DNA of 9,728 nucleotides from Candidatus Thermokryptus sp. (GTDB lineage: Bacteria > Bacteroidota > Ignavibacteria > Kryptoniales > Kryptoniaceae), in assembly GCA_028276305.1 (NCBI GenBank), contig JAPYWO010000024.1, forward strand, positions 1 through 9,728, given 5' to 3'. Positions 5,815 to 9,728 of the stretch are shown here, in pieces (within the stretch, counting starts at the first letter, position 1; every line of letters starts with the position of its first letter). The translations under genes and the position numbers were made by a program. A model generated the notes under the pieces. That model had not been told where the DNA came from, searched no databases, and saw only the letters and a list, made by a program, of their open reading frames with translations.

Positions 5815-6984
5815 TTACCTTAATTCAATGTTTGTATCTCCAGCGTCTTCCCAATCGCAAATCTTGACGAGACGATTTGCTATACAATAAAGAAAGTAAA
5901 AATCATCCGTTGGTCCTGGCGGTTCATCGGCTCTAGATGGCTCAGTAATCCTTTTTGCAGTCTCGTTGATGGCTTCTTGAATCCGCTGAATTTCATCTCC
6001 CGATAGGTCCAGTAATTGGCACAATTGGTCCTGCAGCCACTCGTTAATCTTCTGAGTATTCCACTCATCCCATTCAAACTTGCCCTCTTCAACGGCTCCA
6101 GTAACCTCCAGACTGTGATGTCGTGCCGCTGCAAGGGCAATTGTATCCAGGAACCTGTAGTCTCCAAGGACTTTTCTCAACAAAGCCTGCAGGAAAAGAT
6201 ACGCAAAAGGTGCATGGGGTGGCGGGCTTGCAAGCTCCTTTTTCTGCTCAGCATTGCTTAGGGAACTTGTTCGAGCTATATAACCATCTCTTGTCTTTCC
6301 GCTAATTTTTTGCTCATTTTGCCAAACAACTTCCTGCCATTGCTTGTTAAGTTTTCCAACATCGTGGAGATAGACGGCAATCCGCATCGCCCAGATCAAG
6401 GAATCAACAAAAGATTGAAGCTGAGCATCATCCAATCCAAGCGCTTCCTTCGCCCACCTTTCAATAAATGGTCGGTAAAACTTCGTAATCCGTTCAGAAC
6501 GCTCCCACACACCTTTTGCATGCTCTTCCCATTTCTGAAAGCGCCCCGTCGTTGTCTTCTCTCGCATCTCAGCATCTGGCTGGGGTTCAAAACCTGTCTC
6601 CTTCCCGGCTCCTTCAAAAGTCAATCCTTTTCCTGGGCTATAACCAGCCTCTTCAGCCAGCAACACATAAGCAAAGTTCGGGCGAATATCCTCATCACTC
6701 TTCACCTCAACAAGAAAGCTCTGATTTTTCTTCTTGGCAGATAGATCCAGTCGGTAAACAGTCTTACCCTTAATCTTGCCGAGAAACACACCATAAGGGA
6801 CTGACACGGTCTTTAACCGTTTCCCTTGCCGGAGTTCCTCTTCAGCTTGGTCTTTGTCTTTTACCACCGCCACCTGTACATTTAGCATCTCCCGAAGCAG
6901 TTCTTCCACTTCACGAGGGCTACCTGCACGAAATGCCCGCTCGTAAGTGGCAAACGCATCTGAAGGTGTGATCACTTTCCTCAT
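5815..6984 (-). CDS. cas3'': Cas3'' HD nuclease with extra N-terminal domain
   Basis: This gene encodes a protein of about 389 residues that should cut target DNA once Cas3' unwinds it. The HD motifs, numbered from the ATG at 6990, are H157, H209-D210 (YLHDVGKLNKQW), H259, H291-H292 (AARHHS) and a final D379 (KICDWEDA). The set looks complete. Residues 20-130 are not HD. They include VEELLREMLNVQVAVV and FAYVLLAEEAGYSPGKG, which resemble the C-terminal domain and linker of Cas3 proteins with a C-terminal HD domain. The gene therefore looks like the back half of a split Cas3. ATG 6990 overlaps the cas3' stop as ATGA. The ATG at 6984 is preferred because GGAGG lies seven bases before it but only one base before ATG 6990. 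Translation is probably coupled to cas3'. Confidence 0.85.
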   Translation of the reverse strand: MRKVITPSDAFATYERAFRAGSPREVEELLREMLNVQVAVVKDKDQAEEELRQGKRLKTVSVPYGVFLGKIKGKTVYRLDLSAKKKNQSFLVEVKSDEDIRPNFAYVLLAEEAGYSPGKGLTFEGAGKETGFEPQPDAEMREKTTTGRFQKWEEHAKGVWERSERITKFYRPFIERWAKEALGLDDAQLQSFVDSLIWAMRIAVYLHDVGKLNKQWQEVVWQNEQKISGKTRDGYIARTSSLSNAEQKKELASPPPHAPFAYLFLQALLRKVLGDYRFLDTIALAAARHHSLEVTGAVEEGKFEWDEWNTQKINEWLQDQLCQLLDLSGDEIQRIQEAINETAKRITEPSRADEPPGPTDDFYFLYCIANRLVKICDWEDAGDTNIELR

Positions 6985-6986
6985 GG

Positions 6987-8423
6987 TCATTCCTCCTCTG
7001 TTTCGCCTTCGGGTTCTTCTTCCGTCTCTTTCTTCTTGGGCTTGTGCTTTGCAAAAAGCGAACTAAATGGCTCTTCACCTTTGGCAAATTCTACATCGGT
7101 CGTCCCTGCGAGATACGCCTTATACAAACGATCAAGAGCCTTCGTAATAAGTTCCTGTTCTTTCTGCCAATTTAGAAGTAGTTCCTGATTCCCCACTTCC
7201 ATTTCCAACACTATCTGAGTGAATTCAATCGCACGTAACGGTCGACTCGTATTGCGTTTCTCTTTGCCCTTATTATCATGACCAACTTCCACAAGGCGCA
7301 CCTGATCGATGTAAGGAACATACCACTTATCCCCTGCTGGCTTAACAACAATCACTTTTCCCTTGCGTTCTGGACTTCCATCGTGATTGAATCGCTGACA
7401 GCGTCCGACTCGCTGGATGAGAGAATCCATGGGGCACAACTCCGTAATGACCAGAGGAGCTGATATGTTCAACCCCGCTTCAGCAGCTTGCGTGGTCACA
7501 AGGATCGCCGGGTGCGTGTTTGCGTTCTTCCCAAAAAACTGGGAAAGTTTATCTTCTACATTCCTTCGGTCATCCTTTGTGAAGCGGGAGTGAGCCAGAA
7601 TCACTTCCGGTCTATCTTGATCTTCAAAAAGACCTTTGAGTTCATCATACACCCGGATTGCGCGTTCCACAGTGTTGACGAAAACAATCACTTTCTGAGG
7701 TCCGTGAACACCTAAGCTCGCCCAGGCACTCCACTTCTTCCTTACAAACTCCGCTAGGCTTTTCTCGTCTTTCTCGCTCCAAACAAACCTGTTGCCATCC
7801 TTTGTGCCCTCCATTTGCAAATACACTTTTCGCCAACCATCTCGCTGCTCAATGTCTTTATCAGAGGCTTGTATCTTCTTTAACCCACAGTATTTTTCAA
7901 AGAAATCCACAACAGATTGAGGCAGTGTGGCTGTCATAACACACGAGAGCAAGCCCCATCGTTTCCGCAAATAGAGCATGGCGAATAAAAGCTGAAGCCC
8001 TTTCTGAGGTGATAGAAGGTGAACCTCATCAAAAACCGAGTAACTGGTCAGCACAGCTCCCGCTGCCGCATGACTCAGATGAGATGCCCACGACAGAGGC
8101 GCTCCGGCAAAGGCAGTCAAATATTGATCAATTGTCGTGACCACCAATCGCTCCGAGAAAAATTCGCTCTCCGGCTCGTCACCATGATGAATCACTGGAC
8201 AGAGGCCAAGGCTCCTGCATTCGTCTTCCACACCGCGAGCAAGCGCTCGAAGAGGCAAAGTGTAGATTAACCTTGTGCCCAGCAGTGCGTTGTTCTGTTG
8301 CTCCTGGAGAAAGGGTTGCAACCCAGCTCTTGTCTTTCCCAAGCCTGTTGGAGCAATGACAAGCACTGATTTCCCATCTTTAAGCATCTTTAAAGCGTCT
8401 CTTTGAAAATTCCTTTCAACCAT
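6987..8423 (-). CDS. cas3': Cas3' DNA helicase
   Basis: This gene encodes a 478-residue superfamily 2 helicase that unwinds DNA bound by Cascade. Motifs in order are the Q-like FQRDAL (6-11), Walker A APTGLGKT (24-31), motif Ia YTLPLRALA (54-62), Walker B DEVH (132-135), motif III TATLP (164-168), motif IV VIVFVNTVERA (245-255), motif V VTTQAAEAGLNIS (309-321) and motif VI QRVGRCQRF (337-345). DEVH in place of DEAD is usual for Cas3. The HD domain is absent and is encoded by the next gene. The C-terminus is a charged Lys/Glu tail (KPKKKETEEEPEGETEEE) where a fused Cas3 would continue. The ATG is preceded by no clear Shine-Dalgarno, unlike the downstream genes. This is the first gene of the operon. 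Confidence 0.93.
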   Translation of the reverse strand: MVERNFQRDALKMLKDGKSVLVIAPTGLGKTRAGLQPFLQEQQNNALLGTRLIYTLPLRALARGVEDECRSLGLCPVIHHGDEPESEFFSERLVVTTIDQYLTAFAGAPLSWASHLSHAAAGAVLTSYSVFDEVHLLSPQKGLQLLFAMLYLRKRWGLLSCVMTATLPQSVVDFFEKYCGLKKIQASDKDIEQRDGWRKVYLQMEGTKDGNRFVWSEKDEKSLAEFVRKKWSAWASLGVHGPQKVIVFVNTVERAIRVYDELKGLFEDQDRPEVILAHSRFTKDDRRNVEDKLSQFFGKNANTHPAILVTTQAAEAGLNISAPLVITELCPMDSLIQRVGRCQRFNHDGSPERKGKVIVVKPAGDKWYVPYIDQVRLVEVGHDNKGKEKRNTSRPLRAIEFTQIVLEMEVGNQELLLNWQKEQELITKALDRLYKAYLAGTTDVEFAKGEEPFSSLFAKHKPKKKETEEEPEGETEEE

Positions 8424-8632
8424 ATTACGCTATAAACAGACTTAAAAAGTTTTGGTTTCTGCTACGAATATAACTAATAAATTAAAATTTGGCAATACCT
8501 CAACAGCCATCATTTTATTTTACCAGACCCTTTAAAACGAATTCCAAAAAATTATGAAAATCAAAAATTAATTCGCCTTTAAACCCTAACTCCCTTTTGC
8601 CCGTAACACCGAAACGATAGTAAAACGACATA
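8424..8632. other. Intergenic region upstream of the cas operon
   Basis: These 209 A+T-rich bases separate cas3' from the stop of the 193-aa gene. They hold the cas promoter (8467-8495) and a small hairpin near the 193-aa gene's stop. I looked for repeated 25-37-base units that could be a CRISPR array or leader and saw none. Confidence 0.6.
8467..8495 (-). promoter_or_regulatory. Sigma-70-type promoter for the cas operon
   Basis: On the - strand TTGCCA (8495-8490; one mismatch to TTGACA) and TATATT (8472-8467; one mismatch to TATAAT) are separated by 17 bases, the optimal spacing. Transcription would begin near 8460, giving a leader of about 37 bases before the cas3' ATG. No operator-like palindrome overlaps it. 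Confidence 0.5.
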
Positions 8633-8637
8633 CTATC
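8616..8637 (-). terminator. Small hairpin at the end of the 193-aa gene
   Basis: GATAGTA (8616-8622) and TACTATC (8631-8637) form a perfect seven-base-pair stem with an eight-base loop that overlaps the stop codon of the 193-aa gene. Only GTTT follows on the - strand, and the stem is A+T-rich, so it is at best a weak terminator. Confidence 0.3.
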
Positions 8638-9214
8638 CCCACAACTCTTTCATTCTTTTTTCAAAATACCCCCTTGCTTTTTCCGATAGTTTCAAAAACT
8701 TTGCGTTGTTATAGAGCACCTCTTCAACTGGAACTACAATCGTCTCAACCCCAAGTTCCTGCTTTCTCTGTGCCACAAGTTCCCTTATCTTGTCGTCAGC
8801 CATATCCCCGTGCGGTGGAAGATGGTATTTACCACCAAGTTCTTCGGCAATCTTCCATCTTTTATTCACTATGTCAATAAACAAAGCAAACCATTCTGGG
8901 TGTGCCCGCCCAACAACCCGCTTATACATCGGCGGAAATCCAAAACCAACATCAACACCAAATTCTTTATGCAGTATCTCGCCCACTTGTTCAATCTCCA
9001 TCTGACCATTTGCTTTTACGATAGGATGGTCTGGGTTAATCTTGCCATACTCACGCCTTATAATTCGTGGTATCAAGCCAACATATTCAGCAAGTTGCAA
9101 CCGCTCCTTTCGTGTCCCATCAAGCCAGCCCAAAATATACTTGACAAAATGAGGATACATTACATCGTCATAGTAAAGGTCTGCAAATGAATAGAAGCCA
9201 AAGCCAAGTGGCAT
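8633..9214 (-). CDS. Hypothetical 193-aa protein
   Basis: I do not recognise this 193-residue protein. It begins with an aromatic-rich stretch (GFGFYSFADLYYDDVMYPHF), then mixes helices with short loops. Visible local patterns include KINPDHPIVKANGQ (57-70), GFGFPPMYKRVVGRAHPEWF (91-110) and a Lys/Arg/Glu-rich C-terminal helix (LKLSEKARGYFEKRMKELWG). There is no signal peptide, no membrane helix, no cysteine cluster and no obvious nuclease or NTPase motif. The ATG at 9214 is the first after an in-frame stop codon. Its leader is A-rich without a close Shine-Dalgarno, as in Bacteroidota-type genes; a GGAGGG lies about 25 bases upstream, too far to serve. A promoter is visible at 9256-9284. It precedes the cas operon in the same direction but is separated from it by 209 bases and a second promoter, so a shared function is not shown. 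Confidence 0.65.
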   Translation of the reverse strand: MPLGFGFYSFADLYYDDVMYPHFVKYILGWLDGTRKERLQLAEYVGLIPRIIRREYGKINPDHPIVKANGQMEIEQVGEILHKEFGVDVGFGFPPMYKRVVGRAHPEWFALFIDIVNKRWKIAEELGGKYHLPPHGDMADDKIRELVAQRKQELGVETIVVPVEEVLYNNAKFLKLSEKARGYFEKRMKELWG

Positions 9215-9382
9215 AGTTTTTCAAAAATTTTATTTTCAATGACCCTCCATAAATAAATATAATCTCTTCAACACCCTTACGCAAGTTTTAAAATTCCCCT
9301 ATCCCTAACTTTACTTTTGCAAGTTCCCTCTCCCCCTGTTAAAATCCTTTCATCCTTTCTCCCTCCCCAACCCACTTCAACA
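9215..9382. other. Intergenic region upstream of the 193-aa gene
   Basis: These 168 bases are strongly pyrimidine-rich on the + strand. They contain the promoter at 9256-9284 and the 3' end of the toxin transcript. ACTTGC occurs twice on the - strand about 35 bases apart. I saw no gene and no clear terminator hairpin. Confidence 0.5.
9256..9284 (-). promoter_or_regulatory. Possible promoter for the 193-aa gene
   Basis: TATATT (9261-9256) is identical to the -10 box of the cas promoter. The hexamer 17 bases upstream is TTGCGT (9284-9279), which keeps only the TTG of the -35 consensus. Transcription would start near 9249, giving a leader of about 35 bases. Confidence 0.35.
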
Positions 9383-9655
9383 CTACAAACCAAACATCTC
9401 CTTCAACTTTTCATCAACTTCTTTTAAATACTTATCCTCAAGAACCCCTATCCTACCCAAAACCAAATCCCTACTCAATGTCGCCATCTTCGTCAACTTT
9501 ATCACAGAATTAACCTTTAAACCATTCACCTCGCTTCTTAAAACCTCTATATCAAACCCACTATCATATAAAACCAACGCAGGTCTTAACTTCCTCCCAC
9601 TTAAATCAGTAAATGGAAATGGAACTAAAACTATATCCCCCTTTTTAAACCTCAT
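9383..9655 (-). CDS. MazF/PemK-family toxin, apparently shortened in the middle
   Basis: MazF/PemK toxins are ribosome-independent mRNA-cutting RNases. The N-terminal motif GDIVLVPFPFTDLSGRKLRPALVL (6-29) carries the conserved Arg (R24). The C-terminal half (GLKVNSVIKLTKMATLSR, then LVLGRIGVL) also matches closely. Between them, only about 15 residues separate LVL from GLK. Family members normally have roughly 40 there, including the strand and Ser/Thr (AFISS or CTT-like) that completes the active site. The protein is 90 residues from this ATG, against about 110-120 usually, so it may be inactive even though the frame stays open. ATGs at 9676 and 9706 would only add a non-homologous N-terminus. 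The 9676 start would overlap the stop of the upstream gene by eight bases. Confidence 0.75.
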   Translation of the reverse strand: MRFKKGDIVLVPFPFTDLSGRKLRPALVLYDSGFDIEVLRSEVNGLKVNSVIKLTKMATLSRDLVLGRIGVLEDKYLKEVDEKLKEMFGL

Positions 9656-9668
9656 CCGTTCCGCTCTT

Positions 9669-9728
9669 TTATTCATAATAACTATAAATATCCGGCTCGC
9701 TTTCAAGAAACTCCCTCAAACTCTCCTG
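9669..9728 (-). CDS. C-terminus of a probable antitoxin, cut by the window edge
   Basis: Reading from the right edge on the - strand, an open frame gives 19 codons, QESLREFLESEPDIYSYYE, and then TAA. It ends 13 bases before the chosen start of the MazF-like gene. Acidic, aromatic C-termini in this position are typical of antitoxins that block MazF-type toxins. The DNA-binding N-terminus lies outside the window, so the family cannot be named. Confidence 0.5.
   Translation of the reverse strand, partial: QESLREFLESEPDIYSYYE

Noticed and set aside
6310..6744. 144-codon + strand frame within cas3''
   Set aside because: It is antisense to the HD nuclease gene, which carries all its expected motifs.
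8442..8513. 23-codon open frame starting MMAVEVLPNFNLL just upstream of cas3'
   Set aside because: It has no Shine-Dalgarno and overlaps the best promoter found for the cas operon, so it would not be on that transcript. It is short enough to occur by chance.
8424..8632. CRISPR array or leader next to cas3'
   Set aside because: No repeated units of 25-37 bases were found here, nor in 2109-2491 or 9215-9382.
8810..9190. 126-codon + strand frame within the 193-aa gene
   Set aside because: The - strand frame is longer, has a promoter and looks more protein-like. The + strand product is Asn/Ser/His-rich without pattern.

Overview
The window reads as bacterial accessory DNA. The flanking genes are A+T-rich with strongly purine-rich coding strands and K/E/V/I-rich products, which suggests a thermophile. 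One flanking gene has an A-rich leader with no Shine-Dalgarno, a habit common in Bacteroidota-like lineages. Any named taxon (for example the Kryptonia/Ignavibacteria area) would be a guess.

Left part (1-1470, + strand): three short genes, each with its own Shine-Dalgarno. They are a sigma-70 region 4-like protein (42-509), an unrecognised small protein (619-1002) and a coiled-coil protein (1063-1434). Each is followed by a GC-rich hairpin and preceded by a similar A-rich leader. The style is that of a phage or integrated element. A convergent toxin-antitoxin pair follows on the - strand: a PIN-domain RNase toxin (1481-1909) and a small DUF104-like antitoxin (1902-2105). Positions 2109-2491 hold no gene, only an imperfect long-range inverted repeat.

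Centre (8423 down to 2492, - strand): a compact type I CRISPR-Cas interference operon, in order cas3' (helicase), cas3'' (HD nuclease with an extra N-terminal domain), a cas8-like large subunit, cas7 and cas5. A separate helicase and HD nuclease, with a DevR/Csa2-type Cas7, point to a subtype I-A-like system, but the subtype is uncertain. No cas6, cas1, cas2, cas4 or CRISPR array lies in the window. A sigma-70-type promoter precedes cas3'. The most interesting detail is inside the large-subunit gene. Nine bases matching the anti-Shine-Dalgarno (AGGAGGTGA) sit five bases before an in-frame ATG-ATG at 4740. Initiation there would release a 138-residue, mostly helical C-terminal protein, as expected of an internally translated Cas11 small subunit. 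There is no separate small-subunit gene.

Right part (- strand): an unrecognised 193-aa gene with its own promoter (8633-9214), and a MazF/PemK-type toxin gene (9383-9655) that seems to lack the central part of its fold. The end of its probable antitoxin gene runs off the window (9669-9728). Toxin-antitoxin pairs thus flank the CRISPR island on both sides.

How the parts would work together: Cas8, Cas7, Cas5 and the inferred Cas11 would form a Cascade-like complex on a crRNA supplied from elsewhere, and would recruit Cas3' and Cas3'' to unwind and cut target DNA.
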